The notes beneath the pieces were generated by a model. It made no database searches, was not told where the DNA came from, and worked only from the letters and a program-made list of their open reading frames with translations. The translations under genes were made by a program, and so were the position numbers. A stretch of 23,256 nt of DNA from a virus, in the IMG/VR virus record IMGVR_UViG_3300025138_000378, positions 1-23,256 of that record. One strand, given 5' to 3'. Of the stretch, positions 15,555 to 21,477 are shown in pieces. Numbering within the stretch: the first letter of the stretch is position 1; the number at the start of each line of letters is the position of its first letter.

Positions 15555-15588
15555 GGGGAGGCGCAAGAGTGAGCAATGTCGCCTCCCC
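15555..15588 (-). promoter_or_regulatory. intercistronic hairpin between SSB-like and primase genes
   Basis: GGGGAGGCG at 15555-15563 and CGCCTCCCC at 15580-15588 pair perfectly (9 bp) with a 16-base loop. On the minus-strand transcript the stem is followed by TTTAATC, a weak T-run. It lies just after the SSB-like stop and about 24 bases before the primase ATG. It could be a leaky terminator, an RNase processing site or a 3'-end stabiliser that sets SSB levels above primase levels. Confidence 0.7.
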
Positions 15589-15596
15589 AAAGCTGC

Positions 15597-16385
15597 TTAG
15601 AACGGTATTGAATCGTCCTCTTTCCGAGACTCGGAGGGAGTCTCTTCAGGAGCAGCTTTAACCTCACCCGCAGCCACGCTCTCACGGAACGCTTTGGCTT
15701 CGAGCAGCAGATCACGGTTCTTAACCAGATCTACTTTTTCAATTTGGTAGTTGGCCCATGAACCTTGGTCATTGCTTTCCTCAGTTGTGGTCAACTTCCA
15801 CATGGTCGCGTACACAGGCGGAGTAATCATCTGCCCGGTCTTCGGGTGTTTGATCTTCTGCATAGCGATTTGTGTCTTCCAACGACGGCTAACTTTTAGC
15901 TGTGTTGATTTCATGTCAACGACGACAGGCTGAAACGTACCGTCCTCGTCAACAACTAGACTGTAATGCTGATCCGACTTCACCAGTTCGTTACCGTTTG
16001 GTAAGATCTCCTTCGCACCTTGGCGCTCAGTCTTTTGAAGAATAGGATCGTTAGCAGCAATCTCCCCATTGAAACCACCGCCCTGATCACGAGGCGTGAA
16101 CTCCAAATACTTAGTAGTCTGGTAACATGGAATCAACGTCACGCCATCTTCACCCTCCCAGTACTGATTAGATACTGTGTTGAACACATCCCCGGAAGAT
16201 GCACCCTCGATAAACTCAGGCTTCTTCTTATTCAACTGTGGTGACAAGGCTTGCAGAACTCGCAAGAAAGGTATTTGCATCTCCGAGCTTTCGAAGACTG
16301 CACCGTCCCCTGCAAATTCTAGTATGTCGTCCATTACATCCGTTGATACAGATGTCTCTTTCTTTTTTGCTACAGCGTTTGCCAT
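15597..16385 (-). CDS. probable single-stranded DNA-binding protein (262 aa)
   Basis: A 262-residue protein of a family I recognise from marine phage contigs but cannot name firmly. After a disordered N-terminus, residues about 30-80 read MQIPFLRVLQALSPQLNKKKPEFI and GDVFNTVSNQYWEGEDGVTLIPC. The core is beta-rich, with conserved aromatics (TKYLEFTPRDQGGGF) and a basic patch (STQLKVSRRWKTQIAMQKIKH). The last 30 residues are acidic and disordered, finishing EDDSIPF, the hallmark tip of SSB proteins. Size, basic beta core, acidic IPF tail and position before the primase together suggest ssDNA binding. That is inference. The start has AGGAGGA upstream and a TAATG overlap with the preceding gene. 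Confidence 0.65.
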   Translation of the reverse strand: MANAVAKKKETSVSTDVMDDILEFAGDGAVFESSEMQIPFLRVLQALSPQLNKKKPEFIEGASSGDVFNTVSNQYWEGEDGVTLIPCYQTTKYLEFTPRDQGGGFNGEIAANDPILQKTERQGAKEILPNGNELVKSDQHYSLVVDEDGTFQPVVVDMKSTQLKVSRRWKTQIAMQKIKHPKTGQMITPPVYATMWKLTTTEESNDQGSWANYQIEKVDLVKNRDLLLEAKAFRESVAAGEVKAAPEETPSESRKEDDSIPF

Positions 16386-16945
16386 TATGCTTTCCTCCTG
16401 ATTTGTGCTGCGTTAGCTATGAATGCCCCGAACATATCGAGGTCAATCGGTTTACCATCTGTCACACGTTCCTTGACGAACGCTTTTAGAGTAGATGGGT
16501 GAACATGAGTCTTGGTCTGTGGATCAAAACCCTTTTCTTGCAGGACACCAATTGCGTCTCCTGCCATATTGTCTTCGCCTTTGCCGAACGAACAAATCAC
16601 CTCGTTTTTTATTATGTCGTCCAGATTATTATCACGCAGCCAAGCGAATGCCTCATCCTTACGGTCCTTTGGGATAGATGCATGCACCATCATCTTTCTC
16701 TCGACGGTTAAACCATCGACATCCAGACGCTCAACGCCCATCTCGTCCATAAGTGAGGGTATGTATTCCACGGAAAACTTGTGCTTCTTAGCCTTCAATG
16801 CTTTCATGTGGATCTCCGCATCCTCGATTTGATTTTCGATGTTGCGAAGTGTGCGAACAAGATCACTTAATTGCTTTCCTGTTCCCGAATCGACTTGAGC
16901 AAGTGCCTCACTCTCATCGAAGTAGTCTTCAAATATATCAGTCAT
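16385..16945 (-). CDS. conserved coiled-coil phage protein, first gene of the replication operon (186 aa)
   Basis: A 186-residue protein of unknown function. Residues about 24-60 form an amphipathic coiled coil (LSDLVRTLRNIENQIEDAEIHMKALKAKKHKF), followed by YIPSLMDEMGV. The C-terminal half has the conserved-looking pieces AFAWLRDNNLDDIIKNEV, CSFGKGED and VHPSTLKAFVKERV. The same order of motifs occurs in a phage protein family that I have seen upstream of SSB-like genes. The coiled coil recalls Gam-type nuclease inhibitors, but I see no specific Gam signature. It has GAGGA before the ATG and ends in TAATG overlapping the SSB-like start. It is the first gene leftward from the divergent promoter region, so it is probably among the earliest made from that block. 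Confidence 0.8.
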   Translation of the reverse strand: MTDIFEDYFDESEALAQVDSGTGKQLSDLVRTLRNIENQIEDAEIHMKALKAKKHKFSVEYIPSLMDEMGVERLDVDGLTVERKMMVHASIPKDRKDEAFAWLRDNNLDDIIKNEVICSFGKGEDNMAGDAIGVLQEKGFDPQTKTHVHPSTLKAFVKERVTDGKPIDLDMFGAFIANAAQIRRKA

Positions 16946-17020
16946 GATAAGTTTTTTCCTCTTCAGGGTTGAAATTTCGAACCAAACGGTCCATGTATTG
17001 GACTATATAGGGAGAACTAG
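16946..17020. promoter_or_regulatory. divergent promoter/operator region
   Basis: The only head-to-head gene junction in the window, 75 bases, so promoters for both directions should lie here. Visible elements are TTGAAA at 16969-16974 (possible plus -35), overlapping palindromes GAAATTTC (16971-16978) and TTCGAA (16976-16981), and an inverted repeat GTCCA (16989-16993) / TGGAC (16999-17003) with a 5-base loop. TATATAGGGAGA at 17004-17015 carries the helicase ribosome site and also resembles the start region of T7-type promoters. No well-spaced sigma70 -10 accompanies the TTGAAA. Confidence 0.6.
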
Positions 17021-18484
17021 ATGGATTACAAGTATAAATTTAAAACAAAACCGTATAAACATCAAAAGACTGCTTTGGAGCTTGGTGGACAACGGAAGTC
17101 TTTTGGTTACTTCATGGAGATGGGGACAGGTAAATCGAAGGTCCTGATCGATAACATCGGCATGCTGCACTTGCAGGGGGAGCTCGACTTTGCTCTGATC
17201 ATTGCACCAAAGGGTGTGTATCGCAACTGGACCTCGAAAGAAATTCCAGAACATATGTCAGACGATGTGCCTGTTCGTGTAATCCGTTGGGTCTCCGGGC
17301 CAAACAAAAAGCAGCAAGCAGAAATGCATTCGATCAAAGATAAGTTCGAGGGACTTACAGTGTTTGTTATGAACGTCGAAGCGTTCTCCTCGATCAAAGG
17401 CAAACAAGCCGGGGAGTGGTTGGGTCGTGCGTTTGGGCATCGAGGTATGATTGCAATTGACGAATCAACGACCATCAAGAACCATCAAGCCAAACGCACT
17501 AAAGCTTTGACAAGAATTGCACAGGCGTTCAAGTACAAAAGACTACTAACAGGATCTCCCATTACAAAAAGTCCGCTTGACATTTTCTCACAGGCAGAAT
17601 TTTTACAGAAAGGAATACTGAAGTATGATTCCTTCTACGCATTCCAAGCTCGATACGCTGTGTTGCAACGCAGAACGATGGGCGCTCAATCGTTTAACCA
17701 AGTCATGGGATTTAGAAACCTCGAAGAGCTAACAAAAATGATCGATCAATTTTCTTATCGAGTACTTAAAAAAGATTGTCTGGATCTACCAGAGAAATCA
17801 TACACGGTCAGATATGTATCGACCACCAAAGAACAACTCGAGATGTACGAAAGTCTCAGGCGTCACGCCATGGTGCTGTTCGAGGATGGCGAGATGACAT
17901 CTGCCCCGGCTGTTATCACACAGCTACTACGGCTCCAACAAATTTTGTCCGGGCATCTCAAGACAGACGAGGGTGAGATGGTTACCTTCCCATCGAAGCG
18001 CATGGACGCACTGGAAGAGATCCTCGAAGAACACGACGGTAAGGCTATCATCTGGTCTAGATTTAGATACGATATTCAACAGATTGTAGAAATGATTAAC
18101 AAGAAGTTTGGCCCGGGCACGGCTGCTGCTTACTACGGTGACACCCCGGACGATGAACGGGTCAGAATTGTGCAAAACTTTCAGTCGCCCTCGAACCCTC
18201 GGTTCTTTGTTGGTAACCCGGCAACCGCAGGATACGGACTGACGTTGACGGAAGCTAACCTCGTGGTCTATTATACTAATGACTTTAACCTCGAAACTCG
18301 GATGCAGTCTGAAGACCGGGCGCATAGGATTGGACAACACAACCCGGTGACCTATGTAGATCTGATGACCGAGGGGTCCATCGATGAGAAGATCGTCAAG
18401 GCACTTCGGGCCAAGATCGATATCGGTGCAAAGGTATTAGGAGAAGAGGCGCGTCAATGGCTGACTATGACCCCAAAGAAATAA
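17021..18484 (+). CDS. SNF2-type (SF2) DNA helicase/translocase (487 aa)
   Basis: An ATPase of the SWI2/SNF2 class. The N-terminal RecA-like domain has a Q-tip region (KPYKHQKTALEL), Walker A MEMGTGKSK (32-40), motif Ia IIAPKGVYRNW (60-70), motif II DEST (147-150) in place of DEAH, and motif III LLTGSP (175-180). The C-terminal domain has KAIIWSRF (341-348), GYGLTLTEAN (404-413) and the SNF2 hallmark DRAHRIGQ (432-439). Such phage enzymes are double-strand translocases that may remodel protein-DNA complexes, act in recombination or assist replication. The ribosome site GGGAGA lies seven bases before ATG. It runs opposite to its neighbours on both sides, with its own promoter region and terminator, and it overlaps the following small gene by 28 bases. 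Confidence 0.93.
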   Translation: MDYKYKFKTKPYKHQKTALELGGQRKSFGYFMEMGTGKSKVLIDNIGMLHLQGELDFALIIAPKGVYRNWTSKEIPEHMSDDVPVRVIRWVSGPNKKQQAEMHSIKDKFEGLTVFVMNVEAFSSIKGKQAGEWLGRAFGHRGMIAIDESTTIKNHQAKRTKALTRIAQAFKYKRLLTGSPITKSPLDIFSQAEFLQKGILKYDSFYAFQARYAVLQRRTMGAQSFNQVMGFRNLEELTKMIDQFSYRVLKKDCLDLPEKSYTVRYVSTTKEQLEMYESLRRHAMVLFEDGEMTSAPAVITQLLRLQQILSGHLKTDEGEMVTFPSKRMDALEEILEEHDGKAIIWSRFRYDIQQIVEMINKKFGPGTAAAYYGDTPDDERVRIVQNFQSPSNPRFFVGNPATAGYGLTLTEANLVVYYTNDFNLETRMQSEDRAHRIGQHNPVTYVDLMTEGSIDEKIVKALRAKIDIGAKVLGEEARQWLTMTPKK

Positions 18485-18681
18485 CCAAGCTGCTCGAAGA
18501 ACGATGCACTGGTTACGCATCTGAGAAAACAACAGCAAAAGAAATTGCAGAGTTAACCGGGCTAGACATCGATGTCGCCCGGGCATTCTCTCGAGGATGG
18601 TCGCGCATGTCCGCTATAGATATTCGAGGATATCGAAAGGGACCTGACTGGGTAAATAAAAAATTCTTGCCTGAAAATTAA
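18457..18681 (+). CDS. small helical protein coupled to the SNF2 helicase (74 aa)
   Basis: A 74-residue protein I do not recognise. It is charged and helical, with KEITKLLEERCTGY and then TAKEIAELTGLDIDVARAFSRGW, which has the rhythm of a helix-turn-helix (AKEIAELTGLDIDVARAF). That makes DNA binding possible. It starts inside the helicase gene (28-base overlap, GGAG of GGAGAAGAGG upstream) and is the only other gene in this cassette. A helper or regulator of the helicase is a fair guess. It is followed by the inverted-repeat region and the terminator. Confidence 0.75.
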   Translation: MADYDPKEITKLLEERCTGYASEKTTAKEIAELTGLDIDVARAFSRGWSRMSAIDIRGYRKGPDWVNKKFLPEN

Positions 18682-18686
18682 TCTGT

Positions 18687-18703
18687 GGTAGTCTATCACT
18701 ACC
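18687..18703 (+). repeat. short inverted repeat downstream of the SNF2 cassette
   Basis: GGTAGT at 18687-18692 pairs with ACTACC at 18698-18703 around a 5-base loop, followed by TTAAA. It is the first of three inverted repeats in a 94-base non-coding gap. It is too weak for a confident terminator but could be an operator half-site pair. Confidence 0.55.
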
Positions 18704-18713
18704 TTAAACTGCT

Positions 18714-18733
18714 TGCATTTATATATAAATGCA
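18714..18733. repeat. perfect 20-bp AT-rich palindrome
   Basis: TGCATTTATA followed directly by its reverse complement TATAAATGCA, with no spacer. A palindrome of this length in 94 non-coding bases is unlikely by chance. It may be a dimer-binding operator, a cruciform-prone element or part of an origin. It lies between the weak hairpin and the terminator. Confidence 0.85.
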
Positions 18734-18748
18734 CCTCAATAAACTATA

Positions 18749-18782
18749 GGGCCGCAGGAATACTGCGGCCCATTTTTATTTT
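18749..18782 (+). terminator. strong intrinsic terminator after the SNF2 cassette
   Basis: GGGCCGCAG (18749-18757), loop GAATA, CTGCGGCCC (18763-18771): a perfect 9-bp GC-rich stem followed by ATTTTTATTTT. This is a textbook rho-independent terminator for rightward transcription. Leftward transcripts from the small-gene cluster also cross the stem but meet only TATAGTTTATT after it, so termination in that direction would be weaker. The stop of the leftward 71-residue gene lies in the T-run. Confidence 0.93.
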
Positions 18783-18991
18783 AGACTCTCTATTTCTTTC
18801 AGCAAACGATCAACTTGCTTTTGTAGAGCCTTAATTTTTTTTGAGTTGTCTGGTCTTTTGATGACAGGTGGGGCAGATCTCGTAGTCGTATCCGCCCCAC
18901 CCGATACCCCCCACTTTTTCCGGGCTGCGGCGTTCTCTTTCACCGCTGACTGTTCCATCAAACGCTTTAACAGATTCTCTCGGTCCACCAC
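18776..18991 (-). CDS. small coiled-coil protein, GTG start (71 aa)
   Basis: A probable 71-residue protein starting at GTG 18991, with AAAGGA five bases upstream; a second GTG follows immediately and a TTG lies at 19009. The N-terminus is helical (DRENLLKRLMEQSAVKENAAARKKWG), the middle is a Thr/Pro-rich linker and the C-terminus is a coiled coil (KKIKALQKQVDRLLKEIESLK). It has no recognised family. Its first 160 or so bases overlap, in another frame, the end of the HTH gene that starts at 19145. Both frames read like real proteins, so either could be spurious. The good ribosome site and clean heptads favour this one being real. Confidence 0.6.
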   Translation of the reverse strand: MVDRENLLKRLMEQSAVKENAAARKKWGVSGGADTTTRSAPPVIKRPDNSKKIKALQKQVDRLLKEIESLK

Positions 18992-19145
18992 GTTTATCCT
19001 TTCTAACAAAAACTAATTGGTGACGCTTGGCAGTATCGTATACAGCTTGCGAAGAAACACCTAAATGTTTTGCTGTCTCCGCAAGCGTGTATCCTTCACT
19101 GGCACACTTCTTGTAATCTTTAACTGTGTACTTCCATTGCCTCAT
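18831..19145 (-). CDS. helix-turn-helix DNA-binding protein (104 aa)
   Basis: A 104-residue protein. Residues about 5-45 make a homeodomain-like helix-turn-helix (TVKDYKKCASEGYTLAETAKHLGVSSQAVYDTAKRH), the fold of small phage and resolvase-type DNA-binding domains. The N-terminal half is convincing. The C-terminal half (RERRSPEKVGGIGWGGYDYEICPTCHQK) overlaps the 71-residue coiled-coil gene in another frame. Its single CxxC may be real, or just read-through of a frame whose coding constraint belongs to the other gene. The start overlaps the cold-shock-like gene by 26 bases. It is likely a regulator of early transcription. Confidence 0.7.
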   Translation of the reverse strand: MRQWKYTVKDYKKCASEGYTLAETAKHLGVSSQAVYDTAKRHQLVFVRKDKRGGPRESVKAFDGTVSGERERRSPEKVGGIGWGGYDYEICPTCHQKTRQLKKN

Positions 19146-19713
19146 CTATTTCATTTTCCTCCATACCATAGGTGAACGCATGCAACGTGTACGCCCATAG
19201 AGTAAGCGAAACACGTTTCTGATTTTCCGTGGACTTTATATCAGCTTTCACAATTTTACCAGACTTGTGTAACCTCGATAGTTCATCTCGAATATCTGCG
19301 GCTACACCATAGTTGCTTCCCAACTCGTCACAGAGTTGACGTGTTGTTATCGGAATCCAGTCTCCATTGTCGTCAACCCAACCGTCGAGAACATCCATAA
19401 TTTTCTCCTCGAGCGTTGGTTCTTTATTGACTTGCACTATATTTTCAGGCGTAGTCGCCTCCAGAGAACCTATGAATTTACAAGACACAGCTTTGAAATC
19501 TGTCTTGTCTCTATGCTCTGGGTGGTTTGGCACAATGATTAGCTCTACTGTGTCACCCACTTCAGGCACATAACCCTCCCGATAATTCTTCGGACTGATA
19601 AAAACTTTGGTTCCGTCTTCGATGAGCCCGAACGCTGCGCCCGGACCCTCCATGTGTCTAGAGTAGATTACACTTACTACTCCTGCCGTTACTTTTTGCA
19701 TTAATCCATGCAT
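19120..19713 (-). CDS. cold-shock-like plus winged-helix fusion protein (197 aa)
   Basis: A 197-residue protein with two apparent nucleic-acid-binding parts. Residues about 8-80 follow a cold-shock/OB pattern: AGVVSVIYSRHMEGPGAAFGLI, then TKVFISPKNY and VGDTVELIIVPN. Residues about 101-160 form a winged helix: LEEKIMDVLDGW, TTRQLCDELGSNYGVAADIRDELSRLHKSGKIVKA. An acidic tail follows. The combination suggests an RNA- or ssDNA-binding regulator, for example a transcription antiterminator or a host-takeover factor; this is inference. The ATG at 19713 lies one base beyond the upstream stop, with GGAAAG ten bases before it. A second ATG at 19701 is an alternative start. Confidence 0.75.
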   Translation of the reverse strand: MHGLMQKVTAGVVSVIYSRHMEGPGAAFGLIEDGTKVFISPKNYREGYVPEVGDTVELIIVPNHPEHRDKTDFKAVSCKFIGSLEATTPENIVQVNKEPTLEEKIMDVLDGWVDDNGDWIPITTRQLCDELGSNYGVAADIRDELSRLHKSGKIVKADIKSTENQKRVSLTLWAYTLHAFTYGMEENEIDEAMEVHS

Positions 19714-19714
19714 G

Positions 19715-19909
19715 TTATATCAACTTTCCAATTGTTCTAAGTTCCTCAACGTATCGCTTGAGTTCACGCCTCGCGTGAAACAAACGCTGCGCGGCATCAT
19801 TATCCGCGTCTCTTTTCAGTGACTCGTCAATCCATCGGTTTACCTCTCTTTTTAAAAAATCAACCTGACCCCGTTGGAACGGGGAGAGCTCTTCAGAACT
19901 TTGGCTCAT
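19715..19909 (-). CDS. small charged helical protein (64 aa)
   Basis: A 64-residue protein rich in Arg, Glu and Asp, almost entirely helical (QVDFLKREVNRWIDESLKRD, then AAQRLFHARRELKRYVEELRTI). It probably forms a short coiled coil or helical hairpin and has no recognised family. It has GGGAG ahead of its ATG, overlaps the upstream gene by 17 bases and is separated from the cold-shock-like gene by one base. Confidence 0.75.
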   Translation of the reverse strand: MSQSSEELSPFQRGQVDFLKREVNRWIDESLKRDADNDAAQRLFHARRELKRYVEELRTIGKLI

Positions 19910-20066
19910 AGATCTCTCCCTGCTCTAACCGTTCTTTGTATTCCTCAATACGCTTTACTAACTCCTCGATCCTCGGATCTCTTTGGTCGTCCCACATGAT
20001 GTCGTCCAACTCACGCTCCGCGTGTTTAAGTAAAGATGTTATCGAGCCCAGACTTAGATTGGTCAT
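19893..20066 (-). CDS. small helical protein (57 aa)
   Basis: A 57-residue protein starting at ATG 20066, which has GGAGG six bases upstream. An in-frame ATG at 20111 would add 15 residues but lacks a ribosome site and increases overlap with the zinc gene upstream. It is helical and acidic (ITSLLKHAERELDDIMWDDQ, then IEELVKRIEEYKERLEQGE). No family is recognised. It overlaps the next small gene by 17 bases. Confidence 0.7.
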   Translation of the reverse strand: MTNLSLGSITSLLKHAERELDDIMWDDQRDPRIEELVKRIEEYKERLEQGEIYEPKF

Positions 20067-20262
20067 TCGGATCCTCCACACTTGTTTCGAAAACACTGAT
20101 GTTATCTCCATGACAAATAACGCATAGAGACTTGGTCAGTTGCTCCAAGGTTTCTACATCCATTGGAAACTCTGCGGCCTCCCATTCAAACTGGCAATCC
20201 TCGCAGTACAGATCCAATGTCTTCCTTCGACCTTGCGGCCCCACGCTTATGAGCTTAGGCAT
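20026..20262 (-). CDS. small double-CxxC zinc-binding protein (78 aa)
   Basis: A 78-residue protein with C20-x2-C23 (YCEDCQFEW) and C47-x2-C50 (CVICHGD), spaced like a zinc ribbon, and a basic N-terminus (GPQGRRK). The C-terminus is acidic and probably disordered. GGAGGG lies six bases before the ATG. The gene overlaps the winged-helix gene upstream by eight bases and the 57-residue gene downstream by 41. It is a likely nucleic-acid- or protein-binding adaptor; its function is unknown. Confidence 0.8.
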   Translation of the reverse strand: MPKLISVGPQGRRKTLDLYCEDCQFEWEAAEFPMDVETLEQLTKSLCVICHGDNISVFETSVEDPNDQSKSGLDNIFT

Positions 20263-20464
20263 CCACTACCCTCCAAACATAACAGGGACTACCGATCTCA
20301 TAAATGTGATCGACTACGATCCTCCCTTCTTTGTGGAACTTAGACATGTAGTATCGAACCGTGGATATTTTAATCCCTGTTCGATCTGCCAGTTGAACAG
20401 ACGTTCCTATGTCACGCTCCAGTTCATTGAGCAGTTTCTCTCCACGAGTTAATGTATCTGACAT
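20255..20464 (-). CDS. small winged-helix protein (69 aa)
   Basis: A 69-residue protein that is a compact winged helix: TRGEKLLNELERDIGTSVQLADRTGI, then recognition helix KISTVRYYMSKFHKEGRIV and a beta wing (HIYEIGSPCYVWRVV). This is the MarR/ROK-like arrangement common in tiny phage regulators. A strong GGAGGTG precedes the ATG. It overlaps both neighbours and is one of three DNA-binding-type proteins in this cluster. Confidence 0.8.
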   Translation of the reverse strand: MSDTLTRGEKLLNELERDIGTSVQLADRTGIKISTVRYYMSKFHKEGRIVVDHIYEIGSPCYVWRVVDA

Positions 20465-20823
20465 TTTTCACCTCCTTGTACTTTTTCTAACCAATTTTCC
20501 TTCGATGCTTTGAGCATCAACCCCGCCGCCATCTGCATGTCTTTGCTTGTCCAATACTTCTGGGCAATATTCATGATAGTAGCCATGATCTCCGAGTCAC
20601 TCATGTCCTTAGGAAATAAAGACATCATGTTATCGAAGTATGCGGCCTTCTCGAACTTGTCATCAGGTAAATCAAAATTCTCTCGACACACCATAGACAT
20701 GATCACGTTTTCCTTTGGAAGGATCGACATATGTTTTTCCATCTCCTCCCATGTATCGAAGGTGATCCAATCTTTCTCAGTCACCTTGCCGTCTTCAGTC
20801 TTAAACCAAGATACTTGGTACAA
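20449..20823 (-). CDS. hypothetical protein with TTG start (124 aa)
   Basis: A 124-residue protein starting at TTG 20823, with AAGGAG seven bases upstream and one base after the preceding stop, so TTG is probably the true start. The N-terminus is a small beta unit (YQVSWFKTEDGKVTEKDWITFDTWEEMEKHM). The rest is helical and Met-rich (DSEIMATIMNIAQKYWTSKDMQMAAGLM). No catalytic motif or known family. The end overlaps the winged-helix gene by 16 bases. Confidence 0.75.
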   Translation of the reverse strand: MYQVSWFKTEDGKVTEKDWITFDTWEEMEKHMSILPKENVIMSMVCRENFDLPDDKFEKAAYFDNMMSLFPKDMSDSEIMATIMNIAQKYWTSKDMQMAAGLMLKASKENWLEKVQGGEKCQIH

Positions 20824-20824
20824 T

Positions 20825-21136
20825 TTACTTCTCCTTTTTTTCTATTTTGTTAAGCAGATGTTCTGCTGTTTGTAATGAACCCAAAGCTTTTGGATCCATT
20901 GCTCTCATCATGCCCTCGAACATAAGCTTTGGCATGTCATCCTTGCATTCGATGTACATGTCCAACGTCATCTCCTCGAGGTGCTGTCGCAAACCAACAA
21001 GCATCATCAGCTTATTGGTAGCCACGACATTCCCTGAGTTGAGATACTCTTCCGAGAATCTCAACACTGGTTCGAAAGGATAATCTTGATTGAGTACAAA
21101 CTCCAAGATCTGTAGCTCCTTTTCAAAGGTCGTCAT
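20825..21136 (-). CDS. helical hypothetical protein (103 aa)
   Basis: A 103-residue acidic, all-helical protein with leucine-rich stretches (EKELQILEFVLNQD, ATNKLMMLVGLRQHLEEM, TAEHLLNKIEKKEK). It has no known family and no cysteine cluster. The ATG overlaps the preceding TGA as ATGA, and the stop is followed after one base by the TTG-start gene. It is a probable early phage protein by context. Confidence 0.75.
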   Translation of the reverse strand: MTTFEKELQILEFVLNQDYPFEPVLRFSEEYLNSGNVVATNKLMMLVGLRQHLEEMTLDMYIECKDDMPKLMFEGMMRAMDPKALGSLQTAEHLLNKIEKKEK

Positions 21137-21477
21137 TGCATTGTCTCCTTCTCAACATCATCCTCGTCCACGTTCCACGCCAACTCAACCGTTATATTAT
21201 GATAGTAGCAATACCCTATCGAGACATAAGTCTTCTGGGCATCTGTACAATGATCCCCGACCAACGCATGACAACGACCATTGTCATCCATCACAAGCGT
21301 TAGAAAGTATCCATCTTCGCCATCGGACCACGATACACATCGACCCTCGTCCGTAGAAGTGGTGAACTCTTCACCTATAGCACGAGTTAATCCCGATATT
21401 GCCCACACGAAATCACTTACCGTGTCAGGCATGTGATTGCTTACCATTTTATCACCATTCTTTTCGGTCTTCTTCAT
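21133..21477 (-). CDS. hypothetical protein with beta-rich core (114 aa)
   Basis: A 114-residue protein from ATG 21477, which has AAGGA and GGAG upstream. A GTG at 21510 would add 11 residues but increases overlap with the upstream gene to 59 bases. The core looks beta-rich (GRCVSWSDGEDGYFLTLVMDDNGRCHALVGDHC), with several Cys and His, then an acidic tail (DEDDVEKETMQ). I cannot assign a family. It ends in an ATGA overlap with the next gene. Confidence 0.7.
   Translation of the reverse strand: MKKTEKNGDKMVSNHMPDTVSDFVWAISGLTRAIGEEFTTSTDEGRCVSWSDGEDGYFLTLVMDDNGRCHALVGDHCTDAQKTYVSIGYCYYHNITVELAWNVDEDDVEKETMQ

Noticed and set aside
16993-17015. A true T7 RNA polymerase promoter before the SNF2 gene
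   Set aside because: Only the initiation part TATAGGGAGA agrees. The upstream recognition bases do not, no phage RNA polymerase is visible, and AGGGAGA is explained as the ribosome site.
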